In this document: positions 50,500 through 61,899 of the stretch, in pieces
Position numbering within the stretch: position 1 is the stretch's first letter
How the letters are laid out: every line of letters begins with the position of its first letter
Assembly: GCA_964006375.1 (NCBI GenBank)
Contig: OZ023265.1
Location: 161,398,118-161,462,117, forward strand
Origin: Tillus elongatus
Taxonomy: Eukaryota; Arthropoda; Insecta; Coleoptera; Cleridae
Direction of reading: 5' to 3'
DNA: 64,000 nucleotides
The notes under the pieces: model-generated
The model's input: the letters and a program-made list of their open reading frames with translations, nothing else
Database searches by the model: none
Told to the model about the DNA's origin: nothing
Made by a program: the position numbers and the translations under genes

Positions 50500-51365
50500 A
50501 GGACATAAGTAGTTAACTTTTGGTAGGCGAACCTTGTTGAAACTACGTCTAAAAATTATGTTTAAAAACACTAATTAATAACGTATTTTACAACGATATA
50601 TTCTTAAGTACTTTGCCTTTTTAACAAAAATTAGAAAATAGTGATTTTAGATATATCGTTTATATCACATAAAATATTTCTCACTTAAAAAATGTCCGGT
50701 AATATACGTATATTTTATGTATGAATCCCTACTTCATACATGTGTTTGATAGGCGAACTGTGATGAAACAACCTTTAAATATTATGTTTAAAAACACTTA
50801 ATTAATAACCTCTTTTACAATGACAAATTGTTTAGTTGCTTTTTTTTACAAAAATTAGGAAAACAGTTGTTTTAAATATAACGTTTATATCACATAAATA
50901 TCTCTCACTTATAAAATGTCTGATAAAATGCGTGTATTTTATGTATGAATCCTAACTTCATGTAAGATTTTGGTAGACGAACTGTGTTGAAACAACGTTT
51001 AAATATTATACTCTTTATCAATAAGGTCTTTACAACGAGAAAATTTTTACGCTTTTTTTTCACAAAAATTAGGTAAATACCTGTTTTACATATAACGTTT
51101 ATACCACACAAAATATCTTTCGCTTATAAAATGTTTAATAAAATACATATATTCAACGTATTATTCTCAACTAAACGTAGTTTTTGATAGGCGAAATGTG
51201 TTGAAATAACGTTTAAATATTATGTTTAAAAACTCTTCATAATTAACGTCTTTACAACGAAGAAATGGTAACGTTGCCTTTTTAGCCTAGAAATCAACGT
51301 TAATTTTTATAACTGATAACGTTTTTCAACCGTCTCTACGTAAAATAGACGTTTATTTAACGCAC
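50500..51365. repeat. Tandem repeat, ~220-bp unit, about 4 copies
   Basis: The landmark GGTAGGCGAAC/GATAGGCGAACTGTG recurs at 50521, 50748, 50971 and 51186. Each is followed by AACGTTTAAATATTATGTTT, ACAAAAATTAG, and ATATAACGTTTATATCACA then TTATGTATGAATCC-type blocks in the same order. The last unit is degenerate. Confidence 0.85.
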
Positions 51366-51830
51366 CTGTGTTTATTGGGCTAGAACCCATTTCGGCGTCA
51401 GTTTTGTATCTCCGAAAATGATACAGTTATTTTAAGTAAATTTGATGCATAAGTGTTGATTGTAAGGTAAAGGCTACACTATCTACAAAGTTTTGTGTTT
51501 TTTAGTTAAATAAAAATTAAATTATTGACATTTTAGAGAATTTTTTATACAATTTCCTACGCGCTTGCTGCGTCCACAATTTTTAAATTTGTTGTTGCCT
51601 TTATAATTATATGTACATTGTAATACTTAAATTCAGTTTTTGTAATAGGCGTAAAACTAATCATTATGCAAATTAAAATTGATTTTCGAGGAAAGCTCTC
51701 TTCGCGACAGGCGAGTATATACATATTGAGTGGCGTATCTTTTGGCCAAGTGTCAAGATAGTCCTCTACATGTAATAAACTTCGAAATACACTTAACGAG
51801 TTCTGTATTTATAAATGGTGTTTGTTACAG
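51366..51830. other. Intron end with MITE-terminus remnant
   Basis: GCGCTTGCTGCGTCC at about 51562-51576 is a solitary inverted terminus of the TCTGGACGC MITE family. The remaining 250 bp up to the acceptor at 51830 contain nothing recognisable. Confidence 0.5.
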
Positions 51831-52180
51831 CCGCCGATAAAGAATCACCAGCTACAGGCACACCATCAGCAATTACGCCAACTTCATCCTGGCGCACATA
51901 CGACGCTACAGCGTCACGTGCGGGCGCATCGCAACGTGCACATACCCCGCTTCCACTTTCCCACGGGCAAACCTCCTCCTCCAGGTCACTTGGAGACGGT
52001 CAAATCCAAGGTGACGGCCATATTCGCAGGTTTGTCCGGAGAGCGGGCCACCAGGGAACACTTTGGGCAGCTGACTCAAGCCTGCGGGCTGTCGCTTTAC
52101 TGGAAGACGCCTTTCTATTTGGCCGTCTGCCAGGATAAGCCTTCCTGCACGCTGGATCAACTTATGACCTTCTGGACCAG
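51831..52180 (+). CDS. PPP2R3A: PP2A regulatory subunit B'' (PPP2R3-type), exon 3: start of conserved core
   Basis: Exon of 350 bp starting in phase 0 after TTTGTTACAG and ending after TGGACCAG before GTAAGTC, leaving two bases to complete a codon with the next exon. After a His/Gln-rich lead it carries the family hallmark IPRFHFPTGKPPP (IPRFYFPxG in vertebrate PPP2R3A/B). The first conserved helical block follows: KVTAIFAGLSGERATREHFG, CGLSLYWKTPFYLAVC and LDQLMTFW, matching the order of the CGCPLYWKAP and FIAMW segments of the human protein. This part forms the N-terminal half of the B'' core that contacts the PP2A A and C subunits. An antisense retrotransposon copy begins 88 bp past the donor. 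Family identity is very secure; which vertebrate paralogue it corresponds to cannot be told from this fragment. Confidence 0.93.
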
Positions 52181-52267
52181 GTAAGTCTATTATTCAAAAT
52201 TTAGCCCAGGTATTGAGTTTTTTTTTCATTTACATATCAAACAAAGTATCCATATATTTTTTTATTT

Positions 52268-54478
52268 TTTATTTCAACAACACACCACGAGGGCACACAG
52301 CCTAAACACTATCGTACCGTATGTGTCGACAAGGAGGAAAGAGGCAACTTGTTAATTCTGGACTTGAAGGTTTGGAGGTTCGGAGGAGAAGGAAAAACAT
52401 GTGCCGGCAAGGAATTCAACAACTTGGAAGTCCTCGGGACAAAAGAGCGGGCTTAACAAGATGTTCTATGTCTGGTGACCTGGACAGTAAAAGGCTGCAT
52501 TCACTCTGTTCCCCTGGTAGACTGTTGGAGACAGCAGGTGGAGGAACTATGGAAGAAAACTCCTCTGAGCAGTGCCCGTGCAGATATCTATGAGAGAGAG
52601 AGAGAGAGAGAGGGTCACCAACGGCACGTCGGTGGTCAAGGGATGGCAACCTTTGGGTGAGGGTAGGCTCACCGATGAGACGTATAGCTCTCTTCTGAAT
52701 GGAGTCCAGGATAGCGAGTGTAGAAGCAGTATTTAAGGTTTGGCCTTATTTGTGAAGTATATAAGGCACAGAGATTAGCTAGTGAGAAGTATTTGCGAGC
52801 CGGGAAGAGGAAACCTAATTTCTTAGCAGCCGCTTCTGCAATTGATGTGACATCTTGGTGCCAATTGAGATTTCGGGCCACAGAAATGCCAACAAGTGAA
52901 AAGGACTCATTACTTTGAATAACTTGGTTGTTCATTGTGATGGGTCTAGGGCTGGTATATTTCTTATGAGATAGAAAGCAAGACTGAGATTTGGTGGAGT
53001 TGAATTGTACAAGATTTCTACTTCCTCAGTCTAATATTTTTTGGAGATCCACAGAGACAGAACCCTCCATGAGTCTGCGATCCTCATCTAATTGGGCTAA
53101 AGAGACAGACTTAGAATATTGTATATTTGAGTGGAGGGTGCTGTCGTCCGCGTACCTGTGAACTGGGTTGGATGTGCTAGAGAGGAGGTCATTGATGTGG
53201 AGAAGAAACAAAGTAGGGGATAAAGCTGAACCTTGAGGGACTCCTGCATTAATTGGGTACAGTTTAGAGGAATGGCAATCCACGACAACAGAAATGCTCC
53301 GGTTGGAGAGGAAATTTGCTGTCCAGGTACAGAGTTTTGGTGGTAGGCCATAGACCGGAAGTTTATTAAGCAGCGCTGCGTGCCAGACCTGGTCGAATGC
53401 TTTGGATATGTCTAGAGCGACAATCTCGGATTCACCGTGTAGTTCCATAGACTTGCTCCATAATTGGTGGCAAAGGAAAGGAGTTTGGCAGTTGATCTGC
53501 GCTGACGGAATGCATACTGCATGTCCTGGATTAGACTGTGTTTTTCAAGAAATTTTAGTAATTCGGTGTTTATATACTTTTCCATCACTTTAGAGACGAC
53601 TGAAAGGAGGGAAATAGGCCTGTAGTTGTAAAGAAGCGCTTTGGATCCTTTCTTGGGGACGGGTTGTACTCGAGCAGTTTTCCAGTTACTAGGGAATATG
53701 CCTCTATTGTAAGATGTCTGAAACAGACGACTCAGGACAGGAGCAAGTTCTGGTGCGCATTTTTTTTTTAACAATGGCTGGGATCTGGTCAAGCCCAGAT
53801 GCTTTCCTGGTATTAAGAGTAGAGAGCATCTTTCGTACCTTTTTAGTTTTGAAAATGATATCCGTCATTTTATGCGCGACATTGGGGACTGTTGGTGGTT
53901 GAACATTTGGAGGTGGGTTGAGAGTAGAATCGCCGGCGAACGAGGCAAAAAGTTAAGCCTTGCGCAGGGCGGCAGAAAGAATTTTATCCCCTGAAACAAA
54001 AGGTGGAAACGTGCTCTTGCAGAAATTATTCCCAATAGATTTAGCAAGAGTCCAGAAGGGTTTGCTGCCGTTGGAGCTTGAGAGGACTTTGTTTTTGATG
54101 TGGTTATTAAACAAGTTTTTTGCCTCAGAAAGAATGCGGGCATAGCGGTTTCTTGCGTCGTTAAATGCTTGACGGTTTTCTTGACTGGGATTGTGTAGAA
54201 GCGTTTTGTAAGCTTTGACCTTTTCAAGTCTGGCCTTGTCACAGGAATTAGAGAACCAGGGCTGAAGAGGTTTTCTGTGTACGTGGAATAAATAATTCCA
54301 TGCCAAGCTTGGATGATATCGGTGACGTTTTGTGAGATACCAGAAGGGTCAGGATGAGAGAATCAGACAGACGCCCATGAAAATGAGGAAAAGTAATCCC
54401 GCATTTCGTCCTAGTTCGCGGAGTTGTAGTGCCAAACGATACGTGGCTGTGATGACTGTGTGACCTCGGGTTGCATTG
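52268..54478 (-). mobile_element. Jockey/BS-like non-LTR retrotransposon, copy 6 (antisense to host gene)
   Basis: Read on the minus strand from 54.48 kb: linker region (KPWFSNSC-like, then LHNPSQENRQAFNDARN), APELAPVLSRLFQTSYNRG, VPKKGSKALLYNYRPISLLS, LDISKAFDQVWHAALLNKL (first Asp), NAGVPQGSALSPTLF, YADDSTLHS (intact catalytic pair), ILD, then the C-terminal part and the 3' UTR ending near 52.27 kb. Several frameshifts and stops. A (GA)n run at 52591-52612 corresponds to the CT-run of the other copies. The 3' end lies 88 bp from the donor of PPP2R3 exon 3. Confidence 0.93.
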
Positions 54479-54789
54479 CGTACTTCACCTATGGACCTAT
54501 CACACTATCTAATATTTTTTCATGAAATTCGGTAAAGACCCATTTTAGCGGACGCCGAATTCAGTGGCGTGCGTAGATTTTTTCTCAAAAAAAACCCTAA
54601 TATGGATTCTGAAATTTTCAGCCTCGAAAAGTGATCTACTAGGCCTTGGTTGTTAAAAAAACTGGATGCCACTTGGGCCCAAAGAACACTTTTCCTTCTT
54701 CCACATTTGAAAAAAATAAATACAAACGTTATGAGAGTGTCCCGCTTTCAAATGGGTCACTCTGTGTGTCTGTGTGCGTGCGTGCGTTT
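54479..54789. other. Unassigned stretch
   Basis: No gene recognised. A GTGTGTCTGTGTGCGTGCGTGCGT run at 54762-54786 leads into the next repeat (quoted in halves: GTGTGTCTGTGTGC, GTGCGTGCGT). Confidence 0.4.
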
Positions 54790-54925
54790 GCGTATACATT
54801 TTTTAACTGACCATAGAAATGGGTTCCAGGAGCCCTAATTCGCGCTCATTTGAAGAAATTTTCCGAAGGTCTCACCATCGATACCTCTCTATTAATGAAT
54901 TTTCTTCATGAAAATTCACTAAAAA
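54790..54925 (-). repeat. HINE-like left core with GT/GC-type slot
   Basis: Reversed left core (AACTGACCATAGAAATGGG, TCGCGCTCATTTGAAG, ACCATCGATACCTCTC) and hairpin TTAATGAATTTTCTTC/GAAAATTCACTAA. A GT/GC run stands just upstream, where other copies have (TA)n. Confidence 0.6.
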
Positions 54926-56305
54926 AAGCAGTAAGGGAATTATGTGTCCTATGCCCAAAAGAAAACTGCCGGAATGTATTCAGGAATAATAAGATACTTA
55001 ACATTCCAGTCATATTCATTTTGCAGTGTGCAATATTCGTACACAAAAACATCACAAAATGTTAACTGAATGGTGAAGCTCAGATCAATATCAAATGCAG
55101 GCATAAACTAAGAATACCTTTGCACAAAACAAACAAGAAAACTCAGCAGAGTTTTGAGTACTGGGGATTCAAATTCCTCAATTAGCTACATAATGATGCC
55201 AAGGTGCTGGCACTAACATGATTCAAGAAGGCCATAGTGGGGATCCTAAAACAAACAAAAAATATAAAGTGGATAAACTTATTGGTGCTACAAACTAATA
55301 TGTATAGTTCTGCATACTGTTCGTAGTCATCCTTTCTAGTCATAATATTGCTTTATTTTACTCAATGTTTTTGAATGACTTGCCATGCAAATTTGATGGC
55401 GGATAAAATCTATCTGTGTGTGTGTGTGTGTTCCCTTAAGTTTGACCTTGGAAGATTTCCATTAGTCACAAGACATTGTAATTGGCTACCTAATATTACT
55501 CTCAGATTTTGGTTTATTAACGATGATATAATTAATTGATATAATATAACGATCTTAATTTAGACTATCTACTACTACTACATCTAAATAAAATTCTTAT
55601 TTGTTACTTTGTCCCAATTGGAATCTTTTTTTTTTCTTTTTATATATATATATATATATAAAATCTATCTATTTATGTATATATGTCTATATAATACTTT
55701 CAAACTGTTCCTTAAACTTATAGAAATATTATGACGGACATGTTGTGAACACGGTTTAATTAGCTCAGTGTATATAATTATGTAAATACTTCCACAAACA
55801 TCAAATTATGTTATTATTAGCTCTTGACAAATTAAGGCGAGACGGAAAAATTGCTATAAATTACGTTGTTTTATCGGAAACAATTTATTATTTACATAAT
55901 TACGTAAGCAACTTGAGTATATATTTAAATCAATTCATTCATGTTTTCCGACGCCCATCGATCTTGAATGAATAATTTATTAAATTAATTCAATCCCAAT
56001 AGATTGTTTGATTGAATTTTGTGCAATATTTCGTACAGGTGGGTGTCTATCTACACTTATGCAATGATTAATGATATATGTCGGGCATATTTCATAGCGA
56101 AATATTGTCATACAGGTCGTCCGAAATGACCTGTCTACTTCACAGGTTTTTTAAGTTATTTCTATTTAGAAGCCTAGAACCGCCAGTCACGCAGAGATTG
56201 CGGTTCGTATGCAAATTTCTCATGAATTTTATAGTCTGATCTATCGCAAAGTTGAAACCTGGGTTCGTCAATATACAACAAGGGGGAAAACAACAAACCA
56301 ACAGT
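54926..56305. other. AT-rich unassigned intron stretch
   Basis: A short (TG)n at about 55415-55431 and a 22-bp (TA)n at about 55640. No gene. Confidence 0.4.
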
Positions 56306-56309
56306 GGAG

Positions 56310-56694
56310 TCACAGTGGTTATATCTAGCTATAGAAAAAGCCTTGACGTTTATATGCTTTTGTAATCAGCGATTCAAAATCAGCATTGGCAGCATTAAAA
56401 GCCACACACATAAAACAGCGTTCGCATCCCATTCTTAACAGGATAATTCACCTATGCTATCAGATAAACACAGGATGAGACGTTGTATTTGTATGGGTAA
56501 AAGGAAAAGGACATAGCAACATCGAAGGAAACGAAATAGCTGATCGACTAGCTAAATAGGTAGCATTTCTAAATAGTCCCATTAAAGGTATACCTTACAG
56601 TGACCTCTACGCAGAAATTAGAAGAGAAAGCAGGCAGTCTTGGGAAAAACTCTGGAGACTTAATTCTAGAAAATCAGCAACAGTCGTGGATGGC
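56310..56694 (+). mobile_element. Non-LTR RNase H fragment
   Basis: ISDSKSALAALKATHIKQRS (second catalytic Asp context of RNase H) near 56.37 kb, then after an in-frame stop VVFVWVKGKGHSNIEGNEIADRLAK (the GH...GNE.AD signature, quoted 25 residues as two blocks: VVFVWVKGKGHS and NIEGNEIADRLAK). It belongs to a different family from the element that follows immediately at 56.70 kb. Confidence 0.78.
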
Positions 56695-58350
56695 CTGCTG
56701 GGAGGCTCTCGGGAGGAGGGTATGAGGTACAGGGCTATGCGGACGACATTGTCATCATAGTCCCAGGAAAGGTTACACAGTCAGTGTGGGAGCGCATGCA
56801 GACAGCACTGAAAGGGGTGGACGGTTGGTCAAGGGCTCGGGGTGAGCTCTGAGAAAGCAACCGTCATACCGTTTACGAGGAGGAGGAAGTGGGAGAGCCA
56901 CAGAACTCTCACTCTATACGGTAGGAACATTCCAATGGCCAGGGAGGTAAAATATCTTGGAGTCGTATTGGACTCTAAGCTAACCTGGAATGGTCACCTT
57001 GAAAAAATACTGCGTAAGGCAGTCATGACCTTAGCCGTCACTAGGCGGCTGTATGGAAAAACGTGGGGACTAAGACCTAGTATGGCCCACTGACTGTACA
57101 CAAGGGTGGTCGGACCATCGTTAACATACGCGGCACTGGTCTGGTGGCCTAAGGTGACCCAATCCAGTGCCAAATAAAAACTAGGCAAGATCCAAAGGAT
57201 GGCTTGCCTAGGCATCACAGGGGCCATGTCTTCAACCCCAACAGCCACCATGGAGGCGTTGCTGGATCTGACCCCCCCCCCTCCCACACACACACACTTA
57301 GTTATTATGGGGGAGGACTACACAGACTAGCCTGCAATGGTAGACTGAAGATCTACCCAGGCTTCAGGGGCCACTGCAAATTTCAGGAGATCGTGAAGGA
57401 GCCCATGCTTGAAATGAGGTCAGACTTCGCGAGCCCGCGAATCTGCAGGGAAAACAACTTTACAGTGGAAATCCCCGGGGGCAGGTGTTTATTCGGAAGG
57501 ACCGAGGGTAAGTCATAGTATTTCCCTCGGATCCCATGCAACGGTCTTTCAGGCCGAAATGTACGACATCCTGCACTGTATGCGGGAGAATAAGAGGAGG
57601 GGCTACACCAACAAGCGGATCCTCATAGCCACAGACAGCCAGGCAGCTCTTAAGGCACTAAGTAGCCCACGGGTAAATTCCGGGCTGGTGAGTGAGTGCC
57701 GAGACGAGCGAACTGGCTGGGCAGAATGAGGTCACCCTCATATGGGTGCCGGGTCACTCGGGGGTCAAAGGCAATAAAGAAGCTGACAGTCTCGCGAAGA
57801 GAAGGTCAGCAGAACGATTTATGGGACCAGAACCGGCGCTGGGCGTGACAAAGAGCACTGCCATTGGAGCCATTAAGACCTGGGTCAGAAACCAACACAA
57901 TGTGTACTGGGCAGACTGTCCATGGCTTAGACATGGGAAGTCAATAATTGACGAACCCAGTTCAAAGAACTGTGGAGCTGCTAAATCTTAGCAGAGGACA
58001 ACTCAGAAACATAGCAGGTCTCTTAACGGGACACGTGGCCGTCAAGAAACACCCGCCTAAAATGGGGGGGACCTCGCATGCAGACTCTGCGGCGAGGGGG
58101 AGGAATCAGCCCAGCACATCTTGTGCGAGTGTAAAGCTCTGGACCGCAAAAGACAACTGATATACGGTCAGCCTAGACCGGAGACAGAGCATTATAAAAG
58201 TTTACTCTACCAATCGCTGTGCAGACTAGTTCAAGGCACAGTGATTTTGGAATGGGTGGAGTAAAAAGATTAATGGCATGCACAATAAGCCAAAGGTTGC
58301 AGTGCTATCGGGGCGGCGAAGCCGCGGACGAGCCCTGAGGGAGAAAAAAG
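56695..58350 (+). mobile_element. RNase H-bearing non-LTR retrotransposon, 3' half
   Basis: Begins inside the RT: VQGYADDIVIIVPGK (catalytic YADD, 56.73 kb), a frameshift, then SSEKATVIPFTRRRKW, REVKYLGVVLDSKLTWNGHL and KTWGLRPSMAH (a TGA follows), TYAALVWWPK and IQRMACLGITGAM. A (C)n(CA)n expansion falls near 57.27-57.30 kb. Next is an RNase H domain across frames (ATDSQAALKALSSP near 57.64 kb; IWVPGHSGVKGNKEADSLAK near 57.75 kb). Last comes a zinc-knuckle-like C-terminal region (LLTGHVAVKKH; CRLCGEGEESAQH in a shifted frame) ending in WVE and a stop near 58263. The minus-strand fragment at 1-412 belongs to the same family. Confidence 0.88.
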
Positions 58351-58755
58351 TGTTAATTTTGTTAAAATGCAACGGTTGGATGGACACATCTCTACTCCTT
58401 GACCAAATTTTATTTTTTGTGGCTAATGGTATAAACAACTAGGAAGCCATCCTCCCCCTACACCACCACCAACAGTGATTATATCCACTCTTAAAGAAGG
58501 CAAATCAGGAAATGTCAATATTCTTTTGGGGTGGAAGAAATGTTTTTAAATCACCATTTAAAAGGGCATAACCCCTCCTCCCTCACACTTAATTTCATCT
58601 CATTAACTAGAGGCAGAGAATCTAGCATTACATTTTAAATCAGTAGCACAGCTTTAAAACAGTAACCCCACAGGCAAATCACTGCTCTCTGTGTTATTTA
58701 TGTAAAGGAATTATTGTTGCTAGAATTTTATATGTTTTTTATTGTTTTTTTGCAG
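58351..58755. other. Intron sequence before exon 4
   Basis: No gene. A polypyrimidine tract of T residues precedes the acceptor at 58755. Confidence 0.45.
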
Positions 58756-59180
58756 CATGACAAGCACCTGTCATGACGCCGCTTCTCGTTTCGTTCATAT
58801 TCTGACGCGTGGAGGCCGACGGCAGTGGTTGGCGCCCGAAGACTTTATCCCCTTGGTCCAAGATGTAGTAGAGACACACCCCGGCCTCACCTTCCTGAAG
58901 GAAGCCACTGAGTTTCACTCACGCTACGTACACACCGTCATCGCCAGGATTTACTATTGCGTGAACAGGTCTTGGAGCGGCAAGGTTACAGTGCCGGAAC
59001 TCAGGCGGTCCAATCTCCTCCAGGTGATCCAGATGCTTGAAGAGGAGGAGGACATCAACCAGATCACTCAATATTTCAGCTACGAACATTTCTACGTCAT
59101 CTATTGCAAGTTCTGGGAGCTGGACAAGGACCACGATCTCTTCATCGATAAGCAGGACCTTACCAGACACAATGATCATG
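58756..59180 (+). CDS. PPP2R3A: PP2A regulatory subunit B'' (PPP2R3-type), exon 4: first EF-hand
   Basis: Exon of 425 bp with acceptor TTTTTTTGCAG and donor CATG|GTGAGT. One base completes the split serine codon from exon 3 and one base carries over to exon 5. It encodes the core helical region (HDAASRFVHILTRGG, then FIPLVQDVVETHPGL, then FHSRYVHTVIARIYYCVN). The block FYVIYCKFWELDKDHDLFID follows and contains the first EF-hand at 59123-59158. The loop reads D-K-D-H-D-L-F-I-D-K-Q-D, with Asp rather than Glu in position 12, which is the usual state of this first, divergent B'' EF-hand. An acidic run (MLEEEEDINQI) precedes it. The protein tethers PP2A to calcium-regulated substrates. Frame, splice sites and family motifs all agree. 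The frame stays open into the intron for about 100 bp, but GTGAGT is clearly the donor. Confidence 0.95.
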
Positions 59181-61820
59181 GTGAGTCGATTTTTGAAGAT
59201 GTCAGGAATAAATGTTATATCTTTGTGTATACTGCAAAAACCAATTGCTTTCCTGTACATATGTTTGGCATACTAAGATTAAAATAATTCATATACAGGT
59301 GTTCCAAAAGTCGTAGATCAAACGTCACACAGAGATTGACTATCTCAGGTTCTTTCAAAGAAACCCTATATGACCTTTTTCTTCCCCATTTTTTTAATTA
59401 CGAATAAACCTCCGTACATAGAAAAAATTATAATAAAATTTACTGGTTCATAATTCCAAAACCTGTTTTATGGAGTCTAACGGGGGAGGTTTACGAGCCA
59501 TTTCCTTTTCTTTAAAACAAAGATTTTTAAATGAATTTAAACTGTAATTATTATTAATAAGAAAATTTAAGTAAACACTTACTTAGGTATATTTTTTAAA
59601 TTGACAATGCTCGAGCGGCAGAACGTGTATTCCAAAAACTACCCCTTGTTACCTTGAAAGAAAAATACTTATGTTTAACGGCCCTCAAGGGAGGTCTTGC
59701 CTGAATTTATTTGGAACACTATGACCGAGCATTTGGGACCAATTCCCCCAAAATTTTACTATATATTCAGCCTTAGCTTACCTAGTGACGAAACGCGCCA
59801 CAATCATTTTATAATAAACTGTTAAAATAAACTCGTGTTTAGGGTTTTTTATGCTAAGAATAAAACCCAGCATATAGTTTTAAAATTACTTTAATACAAA
59901 AATAAAATTTATACAGATAAACATTTTAACGGCACAATAAATGTTTAAATAATTAATAAATCCAAAGGTTTCCTTAACTTAAAATTGTGACAATAAATCG
60001 GATAAAGTTCTGTCTATGTTAGACTAAAATTCTCAACTTCAATCACTCAAATTCTAAAGTTTATTGAGCATCATTGTATGGGAGGTTTTTCTAATCTTTA
60101 CAAAAACTAAATTTTATGCACAACTGATACCTGTGAAAATTAAATTGTTTTCGCCCCCGGTATAATACTTCATAAGTTTAATAATTTCTAACTTCCTTCT
60201 CTTTAAGTTCCCAACTAAACCCTTATGGCTCCAAGCCCTATCTTGCTCTTCGTTGTATGAATTTCACAAAATTCGTATCTACTAAAATCCCTCAAAACAA
60301 CAACATCTAAATTTCACTTTAGTTCCAGTTTACTCTATTTCTATTTCAAGCCCTACGGTTCAACTATCTATGCTGATATTCTATCTTACAGCCCCATGGC
60401 TTAAAAATATCTATACAATTTTTTATATAAAAATTATTTCAGTCCTCGAGACAGCTAGCCTTTAATAAAAAGTCACTTTAAACATATTATGTCATGGAAC
60501 ACACTCACCGGGAAAAAGAGTATAAAAGCCAGCCATGTACCTTACTGCCACACTCACTAACTTTACGGAAAACCTAAATCCCTTAGCTCCCTATTTCGGA
60601 GGCTAATTCAATCCCCCGTAATTCCACTTAAACTTCTAAATTTACTCTGATTTTATTTTAAAAAAAACCTTGACATTACCGTCGCGATGTTCGCCTTTTT
60701 CTTCGAATCCGAGAGACCTCTCGCTTTCAGGCCGGCGCAAGGCTCACTAACTCTCAATTATTTTCTCTCTGTCACCGAATGAAAAAATTCTGAGTTTGCG
60801 GTATTTTTTTTTCTGTTGAAACTCAAGTGACCTCATTAGAGGTTGCCTACTTGGGTAATATCATTCACTGTGCATTTTAAAGTTACATTTATTTTACCAT
60901 ACATCAACTGAGCGTTGAACAGCACCTTTTAGCTTGCTAAGATGTTTTCATCTATCAAATTAAATACACACAATTTCAACATGCTCGCAGCCTACATATT
61001 TTATGCATTTTATAATTGATATATTTACGATCGCTTAAAATATTTAGTTCTCTGGCGATTTTTCATGAACTTTTTGAGATCCAACCCAGTAATTCATTTA
61101 CATTCTGTTCTGAACATTTATGTATAGAGAAATGTCATAAAACTAGATACTTAAACAGATAAGCACCTTGCTTACAGGAGATTCTAAAATGGTATAAAAC
61201 ATTATCAATAGAAAATAATTCACGGTCGACGATTGAATGTAAATTAGGAAGTGAAATCAGGTAGCTAATAAATAAAACAAATAGATCGTGGCATTTACAA
61301 AAATTATTTCTGTCAGTGTCAGTAAGATTACTAATTTGTACTTGCTACACACGCGCTCACTTCTCAGTAAATTGGTTCGCCATTGGAATTTGTTTTACTC
61401 TGGATTTTTTGATACAATGGAAAACAGATATGCGAGAATATGCGGACATTGATCTCATTTATGGTGAGACTTGATACCTGGCGTTTTTTTATGGGGGGCT
61501 AAAATAAAGTTAATGAAAAACCACTTCCTTTTTTCTGAATAATAACCCAAAATATTTCAGATTGATTTGATAACGCCATTATTGAGGATTAACATGCACA
61601 AAAATCACATTCCAGAAATGTTTTTTCTGCTTGTGGTGGGGCAAGATACCTTCAAATTTGAAAATTTTCAAAGACACGTATGCATTTTAATCACAGGGAT
61701 TTAAGACTCAACAGTGGGGGTCTGTCTGTATACCTTCCTAGAGGACACTGTTCGTAACTGCGTGGCAACTAACATATAAATAGTAGTTCTAGTCTCTATT
61801 CACGTAGTGTACTCATCCCC
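59181..61820. other. Intron sequence, unassigned
   Basis: AT-rich. A mariner-type MITE end (TACAGGTGTTCCAAAAGTCG) lies at 59.296 kb. Between 60.2 and 60.7 kb the sequence is less AT-rich but has no coherent ORF. No gene was found. Confidence 0.4.
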
Positions 61821-61821
61821 T

Positions 61822-61866
61822 TGATGACGCTAACTTTGTTAGCGAAACGATCGTCGGGTCAGAAAA
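61822..61866 (+). ncRNA. Hammerhead-ribozyme-like motif, copy 2 (candidate)
   Basis: CCCCTTGATGA, then CGCTAAC-TTT-GTTAGCG (perfect stem), AAAC, GATCGTC|GGG. Possible stem I is CCC with GGG, with cleavage expected after GTC. Departures from the consensus are U in place of the first C of CUGAUGA and one extra base between the core and stem II. Downstream sequence (GGGTTCTCCAAATTGTACTT, ATCAGTGCTCATCACAGG) is repeated next to the motif at 45.4 kb. Such motifs are known from Penelope-like and retrozyme elements. Confidence 0.4.
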
Positions 61867-61899
61867 CTGTATTGTGATGAATTGGGTTCTCCAAATTGT

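Noticed and set aside
50500..51365. CRISPR array
   Set aside because: Eukaryotic context, units of ~220 bp that are repeats throughout, no short repeat/spacer alternation and no cas genes.
58742..59287. Exon 4 reading through to 59287 as a terminal exon
   Set aside because: The family sequence stops exactly at the GTGAGT donor and resumes in phase at 63356; the extra residues are intronic.
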